NCBI RefSeq assembly: GCF_021696945.1
Contig: NZ_JACYHE010000017.1
Span: forward strand, 28,877 to 92,876
DNA from: Streptomyces sp. JJ36
GTDB taxonomy: Bacteria > Actinomycetota > Actinomycetes > Streptomycetales > Streptomycetaceae
Reading direction: 5' to 3'
DNA: 64,000 nt
Shown: positions 33,131 through 41,831 of the stretch, piece by piece
Numbering within the stretch: position 1 is the first letter of the stretch
Layout: every line of letters starts with the position of its first letter
Translations under genes and position numbers: made by a program
Notes under the pieces: model-generated
Databases searched by the model: none
Seen by the model: the letters and a program-made list of their open reading frames with translations, nothing else
Told to the model about the DNA's origin: nothing

Positions 33131-34657
33131 GTGAGCAGCGCGGTGAACCCGCTGCGTGACGCACAGGACCGACGGCTCCCGCGCATCGCGGGGCCGTCGG
33201 GCCTGGTGATCTTCGGCGTCACGGGCGACCTGTCTCGCAAGAAGCTGATGCCCGCGGTCTACGACCTGGCCAACCGCGGCCTGCTGCCGCCCGGCTTCTC
33301 CCTCGTCGGCTTCGCCCGCCGCGACTGGGAGCACGAGGACTTCGCCCAGGTCGTGCACGACGCCGTCAAGGAACACGCCCGTACGCCGTTCCGCGAGGAG
33401 GTCTGGCACCAGCTCGCCGAGGGCATGCGCTTCGTGCCGGGCGTCTTCGACGACGACGAGGCCTTCGCCACCCTCAAGGCGACCATCCAGGAGCTCGACA
33501 AGTCCCGCGGCACGGGCGGCAACTTCGCCTTCTACCTCTCCGTGCCCCCGAAGTTCTTCCCCACCGTGGTCTCCCAGCTCGAACGGCACGGGCTGCACCA
33601 GGGCGAGGGCGAGAGCTGGCGGCGCGCCGTCATCGAGAAGCCCTTCGGGCACGACCTCGCCTCCGCGCAGGAGCTCAACCAGGTGGTGCACGGCGTCTTC
33701 CGCGCCAGCGAGGTCTTCCGCATCGACCACTACCTGGGCAAGGAGACCGTCCAGAACATCCTGGCGCTGCGCTTCGCCAACACGATGTTCGAACCGCTGT
33801 GGAACCGCAGCTACGTCGACCACGTGCAGATCACCATGGCCGAGGACATCGGCATCGGCGGCCGCGCGGGCTACTACGACGGCATCGGCTCCGCCCGCGA
33901 CGTCATACAGAACCACCTGCTCCAGCTGCTGGCGCTGACGGCCATGGAGGAGCCGACCTCCTTCGACGCCAAGGCGCTGGTCACCGAGAAGCTGAAGGTC
34001 CTCAACGCGGTGCGGCTGCCCGCGGACCTCTCCCGGCACACCGTCCGCGGCCAGTACGGCGCCGGCTGGCAGGGCGGCCGCAAGGTGCCCGGCTACCTCG
34101 ACGAGGAGGGCATCGACCCGAACTCGAAGACGGACACCTACGCCGCGATCCGGCTGGAGATCGACAACCGGCGCTGGGCCGGGGTCCCGTTCTACCTGCG
34201 TACCGGCAAGCGGCTCGGCCGCCGGGTGACGGAGATCGCGGTCGTCTTCCAGCGCGCCCCGCACTCCCCCTTCGGCGCCACCGACACCCCGGAACTGGGC
34301 CAGAACGCGCTGGTCATCCGGGTGCAGCCGGACGAGGGCGTGACCATCCGGTTCGGCTCGAAGGTCCCGGGCACCCAGATGGAGATCCGGGACGTGACGA
34401 TGGACTTCGCATACGGCGAGTCGTTCACCGAGTCCAGCCCGGAGGCGTACGAACGGCTGATCCTCGACGTCCTGCTGGGCGACGCCAACCTCTTCCCGCG
34501 GCACCAGGAGGTCGAGCGGTCCTGGGAGATCCTGGACCCGATCGAGGAGCACTGGTCGCGGCACGGCAGGCCCGAGCAGTACCCGGCGGGCACCTGGGGA
34601 CCGGCCGCGGCGGACGAGATGCTGGCACGCGAGGGACGGAGCTGGCGGCGCCCATGA
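33131..34657 (+). CDS. zwf: Glucose-6-phosphate 1-dehydrogenase
   Basis: A 508-aa enzyme of the oxidative pentose phosphate pathway, producing 6-phosphogluconolactone and NADPH. The nucleotide-binding start is LVIFGVTGDLSRKKLMPAVY. The active-site segment is RIDHYLGKETVQNILALRFA with the catalytic histidine and lysine, preceded by VIEKPFGHDL. The start is GTG 33131. The stop overlaps the opcA ATG by 4 bases. OpcA usually assembles with or activates this enzyme. Confidence 0.97.
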   Translation: MSSAVNPLRDAQDRRLPRIAGPSGLVIFGVTGDLSRKKLMPAVYDLANRGLLPPGFSLVGFARRDWEHEDFAQVVHDAVKEHARTPFREEVWHQLAEGMRFVPGVFDDDEAFATLKATIQELDKSRGTGGNFAFYLSVPPKFFPTVVSQLERHGLHQGEGESWRRAVIEKPFGHDLASAQELNQVVHGVFRASEVFRIDHYLGKETVQNILALRFANTMFEPLWNRSYVDHVQITMAEDIGIGGRAGYYDGIGSARDVIQNHLLQLLALTAMEEPTSFDAKALVTEKLKVLNAVRLPADLSRHTVRGQYGAGWQGGRKVPGYLDEEGIDPNSKTDTYAAIRLEIDNRRWAGVPFYLRTGKRLGRRVTEIAVVFQRAPHSPFGATDTPELGQNALVIRVQPDEGVTIRFGSKVPGTQMEIRDVTMDFAYGESFTESSPEAYERLILDVLLGDANLFPRHQEVERSWEILDPIEEHWSRHGRPEQYPAGTWGPAAADEMLAREGRSWRRP

Positions 34658-35802
34658 ACATCGACCTGACCGACACCACCTCCAGCCAGATCAACGCCGC
34701 GCTGGTCAAGGCCCGCCGCGCCAGCGGCTCCCCGGCCACCGGCATGGTGCTGACCCTGGTGATCGTGACCGACGAGGGCAATCACTACGACGCCCTGCGG
34801 GCGGCCGCAGACGCCTCCCGGGAACACCCCTCCCGCATCCTGGTGGTGGTCCGCAGGCCGGGCCGCTCGCCGCGGGACCGTGCCACCGCCCGGCTGGACG
34901 CCGAGGTGCGCACAGGCAGCGAGACGGGCGCCGGGGAGACGGTGCTGCTCCGGCTGCACGGCGAACTGGCCGCCCACTCCTACAGCGTGGTGCTGCCGCT
35001 GCTGCTGCCGGACGCGCCGGTGGTCGTCTGGTGGCCGGAGGACGCGCCGGACCGCCCCTCGGAGGACCTGCTGGGCACCCTGGCGCAGCGCCGTATCACC
35101 GACGCCGCCGCCACCGAGGACCCGGTCGCGACGCTGCGGCTGCGCTCCGAGGCGTACGCGCCGGGCGACACCGACCTCGCCTGGACCCGCATCACCCCCT
35201 GGCGGAGCGTGCTCGCCGCCGCGCTGGACCAGAAGCACACCCGGATCGAATCGGCGGTCGTCGAGGGCGAGGGGTACAACCCGTCGACCGAGCTGCTCGC
35301 CGTCTGGCTCGCCGAGCGGCTGCGGGTCCCGGTGGAGCGGGTGCTCTCCGAGGGGCCCGGCATCACCGCGGTGCGGCTGCTGACCGCGGACGGCGTGATC
35401 TGCCTGGACCGGCCACACGGGTCGCTGGCGGAACTGGCGGTCCCGGGACAGCCGGACCGGCATGTCGCGCTGCACCGGCGCTCCACCGCCGAGCTGATCG
35501 CCGAGGAGCTGCGCCGGCTGGACCCGGACGAGGCGTACGCCCGCACCGTCCGGTTCGGGGTGCACCGGCTCGGCGCCCCCACCCGGGCGGCGGCGGACGC
35601 GGCCGCGGCCGGTACGCCGGAGGCCGGGGACGGAGGCGGCCCCGCCGGGCGGGACGCCGGGGCACCGGCCGGGCACACCGGGGCCGGAGAGCGGACGGGG
35701 CGTACCGCGCCCGGAAGCCGGGCCGGGCAGCAGGAGACCCGCCGGGACGCTTCCGTGGCCGGCGGTGAGGAACGGAGCGGCACGGAGGCGGCCGGCACAT
35801 GA
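34654..35802 (+). CDS. opcA: OpcA, glucose-6-phosphate dehydrogenase assembly protein
   Basis: A 382-aa protein of the OpcA family, found beside zwf in actinobacteria and cyanobacteria, where it supports activity or oligomer formation of the dehydrogenase. Recognisable parts are the N-terminus IDLTDTTSSQINAALVKARR, LPDAPVVVWWPEDAP, ITPWRSVLAAALDQ and the C-terminal LDPDEAYARTVRFGV. The last 70 residues are a low-complexity Gly/Ala/Thr-rich tail that is likely disordered. It overlaps zwf and pgl by 4 bases each. Confidence 0.95.
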   Translation: MNIDLTDTTSSQINAALVKARRASGSPATGMVLTLVIVTDEGNHYDALRAAADASREHPSRILVVVRRPGRSPRDRATARLDAEVRTGSETGAGETVLLRLHGELAAHSYSVVLPLLLPDAPVVVWWPEDAPDRPSEDLLGTLAQRRITDAAATEDPVATLRLRSEAYAPGDTDLAWTRITPWRSVLAAALDQKHTRIESAVVEGEGYNPSTELLAVWLAERLRVPVERVLSEGPGITAVRLLTADGVICLDRPHGSLAELAVPGQPDRHVALHRRSTAELIAEELRRLDPDEAYARTVRFGVHRLGAPTRAAADAAAAGTPEAGDGGGPAGRDAGAPAGHTGAGERTGRTAPGSRAGQQETRRDASVAGGEERSGTEAAGT

Positions 35803-36587
35803 CACACACCCCGCAGATCGCGGTCCACCCCGACGCCCAGGAGATGGCGCGTGCCGCGGCGGCCCGGCTGATCACCCGGGTCGTCGAGGCACAGACCTCC
35901 CGCGGCTCCGCCTCCGTGGTGCTGACCGGCGGACGGAACGGGAACGCGCTGCTGGCGGCACTCGCCGAGTCCCCCGCCCGGTCCTCCGTCGACTGGTCAC
36001 GGATCGACCTGTGGTGGGGCGACGAGCGCTTCCTCCCCGAGGGCGACCCGGAGCGCAACGCCACCCAGGCCACCGGCGCCCTGCTCTCCTCCGTGCCGCT
36101 GGACCCGGAGCGCGTGCACGTGATGCCCGCCGCCGGCGGCCGGTGGGGCGACGACGCGGACGCGGCGGCCGCGGCGTACGCCGGGGAGCTGGCCGCCGCG
36201 GCCGGCCCGGAGGACCACGGCCCGGTACCCGCGTTCGACGTGCTGCTGCTCGGAGTCGGCCCGGACACACACGTGGCCTCGCTCTTCCCCGAACACCCGG
36301 GCGTACGGGAGGAGGAGCGCACGGTCGTCGGCGTGCACGGCGCGCCCAAGCCCCCGCCGACCCGGATCTCCCTGACGCTGCCCGCCATCCGGGCCGCCCG
36401 TGAGGTGTGGCTGCTGGCGGCGGGCCCGGACAAGGCGGAGGCGGTGGCGCTGGCGCTCTCCGGCCCCGGCGAGGTCCAGGCCCCCGCCGCGGGCGCGTAC
36501 GGCCGCTCCCGCACCCTCTGGATGCTGGACCGCTCCGCCGCCGCCCGCCTCCCCCGCGACCTGCTCCCGCCCCCGGCGGTCTCCTGA
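35799..36587 (+). CDS. pgl: 6-phosphogluconolactonase
   Basis: A 262-aa protein of the DevB/Pgl type. It has SVVLTGGRNGNALLAALAES, the segment RIDLWWGDERFLPEGDPERN, VLLLGVGPDTHVASLFPEHP with the catalytic histidine, and TRISLTLPAIRAAREVWLLA. It hydrolyses 6-phosphogluconolactone from Zwf. It is the last gene of the tkt operon and starts within the opcA stop. In related genomes pgi often follows nearby; here it is 11.7 kb away. Confidence 0.95.
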   Translation: MTHTPQIAVHPDAQEMARAAAARLITRVVEAQTSRGSASVVLTGGRNGNALLAALAESPARSSVDWSRIDLWWGDERFLPEGDPERNATQATGALLSSVPLDPERVHVMPAAGGRWGDDADAAAAAYAGELAAAAGPEDHGPVPAFDVLLLGVGPDTHVASLFPEHPGVREEERTVVGVHGAPKPPPTRISLTLPAIRAAREVWLLAAGPDKAEAVALALSGPGEVQAPAAGAYGRSRTLWMLDRSAAARLPRDLLPPPAVS

Positions 36588-36599
36588 CCGCGGTCCGCC

Positions 36600-36629
36600 G
36601 CAGGCCGCCGCGGTCGCGCGACGGCCTGC
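36600..36629 (+). terminator. Possible terminator of the pentose phosphate operon
   Basis: An 8-bp perfect stem (GCAGGCCG/CGGCCTGC) with a GC-rich loop of about 14 bases starts 12 bp after the pgl stop. The loop can pair internally. Modest hairpin, supported mainly by position. Confidence 0.4.
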
Positions 36630-36687
36630 CGGTGTGATCGCGGGCGAGCGGGTACCCGCGTGGCGTGGTCGAAGGGAGGCACACACC

Positions 36688-37119
36688 GTGCGGTACGACG
36701 AACTGATCGGACAGGTACAGGCACAGGCCGGGCTGCCGGACCGGGGCGCGGCGGAACACGCGGCGCGAGCGGTGCTGCGCACCCTGACGGAGCGGGTCCC
36801 GGACGGGCTCGCCCGGAACCTCTCCGCGCAGCTCCCCGAGGAGCTCGTCAGCCCCCTGGGAGCCGACGCGGCCGAGCCCGCCGCCGCACCACCGGAGCGC
36901 AGCGGCAGCGGCGAACGCTTCGACCTGACCGCCTTCGCCGGCCGGGTCGCCTGGCGCAGCGGGGTCTCCGAGGACGCCGCCCTGCGCCAGACCGCGGCCG
37001 TGCTGGAGGTGCTGGACGCGGCCGTGGCGCCGGAGGAGATGGAGAAGGTCGCCGAGGTGCTGCCCCCGGACATCCGGGAACTCCTGCCCACCGAGCGCGC
37101 CTCGGGCACGAACCCGTGA
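36688..37119 (+). CDS. DUF2267-domain protein
   Basis: A 143-aa soluble protein starting at GTG 36688 behind GGGAGG. It opens RYDELIGQVQAQAGLPDRGA and continues EHAARAVLRTLTERVPDGLA, with RNLSAQLPEELVSPLG. The second half (FDLTAFAGRVAWRSGVSEDA, AVLEVLDAAVAPEEMEKVAE, VLPPDIRELLP) repeats the same helical motif. DUF2267 proteins are small helical proteins often found near stress genes; no biochemical role is established. It is convergent with the hydrolase gene downstream. Confidence 0.88.
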   Translation: MRYDELIGQVQAQAGLPDRGAAEHAARAVLRTLTERVPDGLARNLSAQLPEELVSPLGADAAEPAAAPPERSGSGERFDLTAFAGRVAWRSGVSEDAALRQTAAVLEVLDAAVAPEEMEKVAEVLPPDIRELLPTERASGTNP

Positions 37120-37162
37120 CCCGCCCGGGGCCGCCGGCGGTGGTCCGTCCGCGGGACCGGGC

Positions 37163-37987
37163 TCAGCCGGGATCCACGCTCGCGAGGAACTCCGTCAGCA
37201 GCGCGGTCACCGCCTCCGGCTGCTCCAGGGTGCTGGAGTGTCCCGCGTCCGGCACCACCTCCAGGCGGGCCCCGGCCACCCCGGCCGCGATCCGTTCGGC
37301 GCGGAACGGCGGGGTCGCGGCGTCGTCGGCGCCCACCACGACGAGGGTGGGCACGGAGACCGCGGCCAGTTCCGCGCGGACCGGCTTCCGTGCGGCCACG
37401 GCCAGCACCGCCCGCCGGACCGCGGCCCGGTCCAGCCGGCTCAGGCGCCGGGTCCACTCCTCGATCAGCGGACCGCTCGCCGGGGAGGCGAGGAACGCCG
37501 GCCCGAACATGAGCGGCAGCACCCGTGACCGTACCGGCGAGATCCCGGCGGCCCGGTAGATCGCGGCCAGCAGCCGGTGGCGGCGCGCCTCGTCCGGCTC
37601 CTCCTCGTCGGCGCTGGTGTCCAGCAGCGTCAGGGAACGCAACAGCTCCCCGCGGCGGGCGGCCAGGCGCAGCCCGACGAAACCGCCCATCGACAGGCCG
37701 GCGTAGTGCACCGGCCCGGTCCCCAGCTCCTCGACGAGCGCGGCCGTGTCCGCGGTGAGGCTGTCCATGTCATAGCCGTCGCGGGTCGCCGGGGTCTCCC
37801 CCTGCCCGCGCCAGTCCAGGGCCACACAGCGGTAGCGCCGCCGCAGCGCGTCGATCTGGTGCCGGAACATCCAGCCGCCGAAGAGCAGCCCGTGCCCGAA
37901 CAGGACGGTGGGCGCGTCCGGCCGGTCCTCCGGCGCGCCGGTGTCGGTGTAGGCCAGGGTGACGCCGTTGACCCGGAGTGTCGGCAT
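37163..37987 (-). CDS. Alpha/beta hydrolase
   Basis: A 274-aa protein of the alpha/beta hydrolase fold. The oxyanion segment is VLFGHGLLFGGWMFRHQI. The nucleophile elbow is GLSMGG (serine in HYAGLSMGGFVGLRLAARRG). The acid lies in LVVVGADDAATPP and the histidine in VPDAGHSSTLEQPEAV. The organisation resembles haloperoxidase-like and 3-oxoadipate enol-lactonase-like esterases; the substrate is unknown. The start at 37987 gives the usual N-terminus LRVNGVTLAYTDTG. No signal peptide is seen. Confidence 0.9.
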   Translation of the reverse strand: MPTLRVNGVTLAYTDTGAPEDRPDAPTVLFGHGLLFGGWMFRHQIDALRRRYRCVALDWRGQGETPATRDGYDMDSLTADTAALVEELGTGPVHYAGLSMGGFVGLRLAARRGELLRSLTLLDTSADEEEPDEARRHRLLAAIYRAAGISPVRSRVLPLMFGPAFLASPASGPLIEEWTRRLSRLDRAAVRRAVLAVAARKPVRAELAAVSVPTLVVVGADDAATPPFRAERIAAGVAGARLEVVPDAGHSSTLEQPEAVTALLTEFLASVDPG

Positions 37988-38149
37988 CTGCGCTCCCGTC
38001 GGTGGGCGGACCGGGGACGGCGAGGAGGCCCGCACCCCGCCCGTCCCGCCGGTCCTACCCGCCGCGCCGCCCCGGCACGCGCGGGACCTCCGGGGTTGCG
38101 GACGCCTCCTCCGCCGAGCGCGCCCGGCGATCAAGCTGGAGCGGAGGGG

Positions 38150-38581
38150 TCAGACGGAGAGCTGTCCACGCACCCATGCGGGATCGGGGTTGGTGTGCGC
38201 CCGGCCCGCCACGACGACGGTCGGCACGGTCTCATCGCCGTCGTTGGCCGCGCGCACCGCTGCGGCTCCCTCCTGGTCACGCCGGATGTCGACCCAGTGC
38301 AACCGGCGGGCGCGACGACCCAACCGGATACGCAGTCGCAGACAGTACGCGCAGCCCGGCCGCCAGAAGACGACCGGTCGGCCGTCGGTCGCACTGCGGC
38401 GTCGCGCCTCCTCCGCTCCGACCGACCTCGGGAAGAGAAGCGGCGAGTTCACCCCCGCGAGCAGTCCGAACACCAGCAGGAGTGCCGTGGCTGTCCCGGG
38501 GCTCCCCTTGGCGATCAGCCCGGCCGCGAGGGCTGCGCCGCCGAGCAGCATCAGCACCGGTGGGATCCAAGCGCGCGTCAT
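38150..38581 (-). CDS. Membrane-anchored glutaredoxin-like protein
   Basis: A 143-aa protein with two N-terminal membrane segments (WIPPVLMLLGGAALAAGLIA and GTATALLLVFGLLAGVNSPL). A glutaredoxin/thioredoxin-fold domain follows, with Cys77-Ala-Tyr-Cys80 in VVFWRPGCAYCLRLRIRLG and the cis-proline segment DETVPTVVVAGRAHTNPDP. It probably performs thiol-disulfide exchange at the inner face of the membrane, perhaps as a mycoredoxin-like enzyme using mycothiol. The partner is unknown. The start at 38581 was chosen because it gives the membrane anchor at the N-terminus. Confidence 0.87.
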   Translation of the reverse strand: MTRAWIPPVLMLLGGAALAAGLIAKGSPGTATALLLVFGLLAGVNSPLLFPRSVGAEEARRRSATDGRPVVFWRPGCAYCLRLRIRLGRRARRLHWVDIRRDQEGAAAVRAANDGDETVPTVVVAGRAHTNPDPAWVRGQLSV

Positions 38582-38633
38582 GGCCCGCAGGCTACCGGTC
38601 GGCAACAGCCGCCCAGGACAGGGAGCCCGGCTC

Positions 38634-38987
38634 TCAGCGGAACGTGTGGACGACCGCGATCCCGCCGACGATGTGGGCGTTGAAGTCGTCGAGCTCCTCC
38701 GCCGGGACCCACAGCTCGAGGATGGTCCGCCCGCCGGCCTGCTGCACCGGGTAGCGGCGGAGAAAACCGCTCTCGATCTCGAACCGGGTGACGTACCCCG
38801 CACCGTCGTGCTTGACGTTCCAGTCCCGCGCGATCCGGACGGCGTAGTCCTCGTTCAGCACCGGGTAGAAGAGCGGCTGCCCGGACAGGCGCGGCGGCCA
38901 GGCCCGCCACCCCGACTCCCGGACCAGCTCCAGCTCCGCCGGGCCGGCCGGGCGCCACAGGGTCGTCGTCGCGGGGCTGCCGGTCAT
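38634..38987 (-). CDS. Small protein annotated elsewhere as ADP-ribosylation/crystallin J1-like
   Basis: A 117-aa protein. It has the pattern I remember for this actinobacterial family: LWRPAGPAELELVRESGWRA, PPRLSGQPLFYPVLNEDYAV, RIARDWNVKHDGAGYVTRFE, ELWVPAEELDDFNAHIVGGI. The name is inherited from automatic annotation, and no catalytic motif of ADP-ribosylglycohydrolases is visible, so the function should be treated as unknown. The start at 38987 is preferred over the GTG three codons upstream. Confidence 0.75.
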   Translation of the reverse strand: MTGSPATTTLWRPAGPAELELVRESGWRAWPPRLSGQPLFYPVLNEDYAVRIARDWNVKHDGAGYVTRFEIESGFLRRYPVQQAGGRTILELWVPAEELDDFNAHIVGGIAVVHTFR

Positions 38988-39161
38988 GGGGACCACTCGC
39001 TGCCTGGCTCGGGGGCGGACATCGCGGTACGGAGCCCCGGACCCTACCGACTCCGCAGGTCCCCGGACCAGCGGTTTTCCCTCCGCAGCCCGGGGCTCGC
39101 GAAGCCCGGATCAACGCAGGGCGCATACTGGTGGGTGCACGGACTCGGAGACGGGGGGCGA

Positions 39162-39632
39162 ATGAAGCTGGCCGAGGCACTGGTACTGCGCGCGGACGCC
39201 ATGCGGCGAGTCGAGCAGTTGCGTTCACGCATCATGGGAGCCGCCCGCTACCAGGAGGGCGAGGAACCGTCGGAGGACGCGGGACAGTTGCTCGAGGAGA
39301 CCCAGCAGGTGCTGGACGAGCTGGAGTCCCTGATCCGCCGCATCAACCGCACGAACGCCACCGTGGACATGGGCGACGACGGCACCCTGACGGACGCCCT
39401 CGCACGCCGCGACGTGCTGCGGATGCGGCATTCGATCGTCTCGGCGTCGGCCGACGCCGCCGCGGGGAAGGGCGAGCGCGGCTACGTACGGCAGATGCGC
39501 TCGGAGCTGATGATGCTCTCCGCCCTGCCGGTGGCGGACCTGAGGGCGCAGGCCGACGTACTGGCCCGGGAGATCCGCCGGCTCGACATGCGTATCCAGC
39601 GGACCAACTGGGAGGTCGACCTGCTGGGCTGA
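39162..39632 (+). CDS. DIP1984-family protein
   Basis: A 156-aa, highly helical protein (KLAEALVLRADAMRRVEQLR, SRIMGAARYQEGEEP, then LLEETQQVLDELESLIRRIN with RTNATVDM). It ends with LDMRIQRTNWEVDLLG. The pattern matches the DIP1984 family, also called septicolysin-like; its members are short coiled-coil proteins of unsettled function. A GGGGGG ribosome-binding region precedes the ATG. Transcribed alone. Confidence 0.85.
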   Translation: MKLAEALVLRADAMRRVEQLRSRIMGAARYQEGEEPSEDAGQLLEETQQVLDELESLIRRINRTNATVDMGDDGTLTDALARRDVLRMRHSIVSASADAAAGKGERGYVRQMRSELMMLSALPVADLRAQADVLAREIRRLDMRIQRTNWEVDLLG

Positions 39633-39908
39633 GACGGCAGCCGAAGCGTGAGCAGGTAGCCGTTCCGGAGGCGTGCACACACCGTGGGCCGGCGGTTCTC
39701 CGGCTCCTTCTCCTGGTGCGTGAAGAGCAACGCGAGGGGTTCGACTCCCCCTTGACCGTGCAGCTCAGCACGGCGCACAGGTGACGGTGCACAGCGCACA
39801 GCTCATCACCGCGTGCAGATCCGGACCGGCGAGGGCGGGCACGGGGCCTCCGCTTCGGCACAGTGACACAGCCTCCGCAAAGCTCTCCGCCGGGCGGCGT
39901 GACCGACC
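39633..39908. other. Intergenic region at the left edge of a rearranged segment
   Basis: No gene is recognised. At 39734-39754 the sequence GAGGGGTTCGACTCCCCC looks like the T-arm of a tRNA, but no matching acceptor, D-arm or anticodon arm is found upstream. It may be chance or a remnant. Confidence 0.4.
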
Positions 39909-40649
39909 TCAGGCCGGCTTGCGCCACACGGAGACGTGTTTCCCGGAGTCCTGGGAGAAGGGCGTCCCGTCCCAGTCCGCGACCCGCCGCTCCAGTCCGA
40001 GCCCGGCGATCCGTGCCATCAGGTCGAGCTCCGCCGGCCACGCGTACCGGTGCCGGGAGTTGTCGCGGCGGTAGGCGCCGGTGTCGCCGTCGCGGGCGAA
40101 GTGGTGCGAGACGAGTACCTGCTCGACCAGATCGAAGGTGTCGAAGCCGCAATGCCGCTCGGACACGTCGAACGGCACCGCGACCTGCCCGGGCGGAAGG
40201 AACCGCAGCGGCGGCACGACCAGCTCGATGACGAACCGGCCGCGGGGCGCCAGGTGACGGGCGGCGTTGCGCAAGCACTCGACCTGCTCGTCCTGTGTGA
40301 GCAGGTTGCTGATCGTGTTGTAGACGAGATAGACCAGCGTGAACTCGCCGGGGACCACGGTCGTCGCCATGTCCCCGATGGCGACCGGCAGCGTGGCCTC
40401 GTCGACCTTGCGTCGAAGGACCGCAGCCATGTGCGCGGACAGTTCGATCCCGGCCACCGGCACTCCGCGTTCCCGCAGCGGGACGCCCACCCGTCCCGTT
40501 CCGATGGCGAACTCCAGCGCCCGGCCGTCTCCGGCGAGCTCCGCGAGGAAGTCGAGAGTCGGCCCGAGAACGGCCGCCGAGGACATCTCCGTCTCGCCGG
40601 CGTCGTAGCGTTCGGCGGTCTCACGGGTCCACAGCTCACTGCTCGTCAT
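39909..40649 (-). CDS. Class I SAM-dependent methyltransferase
   Basis: A 246-aa protein. The SAM-binding motif I region is ALEFAIGTGRVGVPLRERGV, followed by VAGIELSAHMAAVLRRKVDE and VVPGEFTLVYLVYNTISNLL. The N-terminal SSELWTRETAERYDAGETEM is typical of a group of small-molecule or protein methyltransferases in Streptomyces. The substrate is unknown. Its ATG overlaps by 4 bases the stop of a broken ATP-binding protein gene upstream, so it may once have been the second gene of that operon. Confidence 0.88.
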   Translation of the reverse strand: MTSSELWTRETAERYDAGETEMSSAAVLGPTLDFLAELAGDGRALEFAIGTGRVGVPLRERGVPVAGIELSAHMAAVLRRKVDEATLPVAIGDMATTVVPGEFTLVYLVYNTISNLLTQDEQVECLRNAARHLAPRGRFVIELVVPPLRFLPPGQVAVPFDVSERHCGFDTFDLVEQVLVSHHFARDGDTGAYRRDNSRHRYAWPAELDLMARIAGLGLERRVADWDGTPFSQDSGKHVSVWRKPA

Positions 40650-40798
40650 GGGGCCACTGTGCCGGGAGCGGCGCTCCGTGTCGACGCATTTACCTCCGGG
40701 GCGACTTCTGCCCACACGCGCTTCCCCGGAGCTCCGTCGCGCGGGGTGACGCCCCAGCGGTCGGCCAGTTGCGCGACGAGGATGTGGGCCGGGCCCGC
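40646..40798 (-). pseudogene. C-terminal remnant of an ATP-binding (anti-sigma kinase-like) regulatory protein
   Basis: The translated tail contains HILVAQLADRWGVTP and, a few residues on, GKRVWAEV. This matches the end of the HATPase regulatory proteins common in Streptomyces (pattern 'LLLV..LADRWGV...GK.VWAE'). Nothing of the N-terminal ATPase motifs is present upstream. The open frame continues only across the antisense of the adjoining regulator remnant. The stop overlaps the methyltransferase start. Confidence 0.6.
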
Positions 40799-40975
40799 TA
40801 TCCGGCCTTCTTCCGCGACGCCGCCAGACTGGAGCGGGAAGCCGTCGGCCTGCACGTCTACGCCACCCAGGCGGTACGGGGACTGCTGCAGACCGAGGAG
40901 TACGCCCGGGCGATGTTGAGGTTGAGGCCACTGCCCGCTGACAGCAAGGCGTTGTTCGGTGCGTCGCGGGACTGA
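40799..40975 (+). pseudogene. Fragment of an XRE-family (DUF5753) regulator
   Basis: The frame reads YPAFFRDAARLEREAVGLHV, then YATQAVRGLLQTEEYARAML and RLRP before losing similarity and stopping. This is the middle of the DUF5753 domain that follows the helix-turn-helix in many Streptomyces regulators. The DNA-binding part and the C-terminal half are missing. It abuts the ATP-binding remnant, which runs in the opposite direction. Confidence 0.65.
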
Positions 40976-41154
40976 ACTGTGCCGTCCCCTCGCCGAAGGG
41001 ATCGTCCTCGTCGCCGTTCCTTGAGGAGTGGTCGGCCATGTCCTCACGCTCGAACAGCTCCGTGGCGAAGCAGGCCGTGCTGCCCTTGACCCGGCACCAG
41101 CGTCACCAAGCAACTTCTCGCACGGTTCCCGGCTCTCGTCCCCCCTGCTTCCTT

Positions 41155-41829
41155 TCAGTGCCCGGTCACTTCCTCGGGAACGGACGGGCGGTTCTGACAG
41201 CCGAAGTCACGCACGAGCACGCGTGTCGAATGCAAAAGATACTTCAGGTGCACCTCGTCACTCGTGTCGCCGGTAAGAGTGTCCTCCATGACCCCCTGTA
41301 GAGGCACTTCCCTTTCTTGCCCTTCAGGCGAGTCAGAGACTTTGCATTTGACGTAAATATGGTACTGGGTAGCTACCCCTTGCCGTTCCTTGTAATGTAC
41401 CAGCTTCACCTCGGAGTTGACCGGGATCACAGTTCGACCAGCCTCCATCCCGATTTCCCTTTCGAAGGGGAAGTCGAAAGGGAAGATGGAGGCGCCATAC
41501 CGAATTGTCAGATAGTTCTTGCGAGGTGTTTGATCTTGGACCAGGACGCGGCATACCTCAGTGCTACTGAACAATGGTACTTCTTCGCTCTTGGGGTCCC
41601 AGACCCGGGCATACTTCTGAAATCGCGAACGGGCGCTCTGTATACTGCCATCACTGCCCAGCGTGGTATCTTGCTGGGTACTTTTTTTGATCCACTCAAT
41701 GCCGCCCGCACCGAGCAGCCCTTCACATGCTTCCGCTTCCCCGGCAGCGGCCTCCTTCCCATCCGAGCTACACGCTGTCGCCGCAAGCAGCAGAGTCATC
41801 AACAAGGAGCCAAAAAGCCCTCGTCGCAT
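41155..41829 (-). CDS. Lipoprotein of unknown function, possible immunity protein
   Basis: A 224-aa protein with a lipoprotein signal peptide (RRGLFGSLLMTLLLAATACS, lipobox LAATAC). The mature part starts SSDGKEAAAGE, has three further cysteines (CEGLL, EVCRVL, VKCKVS) and ends with FGCQNRP. It would be anchored on the outer face of the membrane. The gene is visibly richer in A and T than its surroundings, suggesting transfer. It starts only 2 bp after the large effector-like gene, so the two are one transcript. Position, surface location and composition fit an immunity protein, but I know no homologue. Confidence 0.75.
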   Translation of the reverse strand: MRRGLFGSLLMTLLLAATACSSDGKEAAAGEAEACEGLLGAGGIEWIKKSTQQDTTLGSDGSIQSARSRFQKYARVWDPKSEEVPLFSSTEVCRVLVQDQTPRKNYLTIRYGASIFPFDFPFEREIGMEAGRTVIPVNSEVKLVHYKERQGVATQYHIYVKCKVSDSPEGQEREVPLQGVMEDTLTGDTSDEVHLKYLLHSTRVLVRDFGCQNRPSVPEEVTGH

Positions 41830-41831
41830 AC

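Noticed and set aside
39734..39754. tRNA T-arm-like sequence (GAGGGGTTCGACTCCCCC)
   Set aside because: No matching acceptor strand, D-arm or anticodon arm lies at the right distance upstream. It could be a remnant of an attachment site but is not a tRNA gene.
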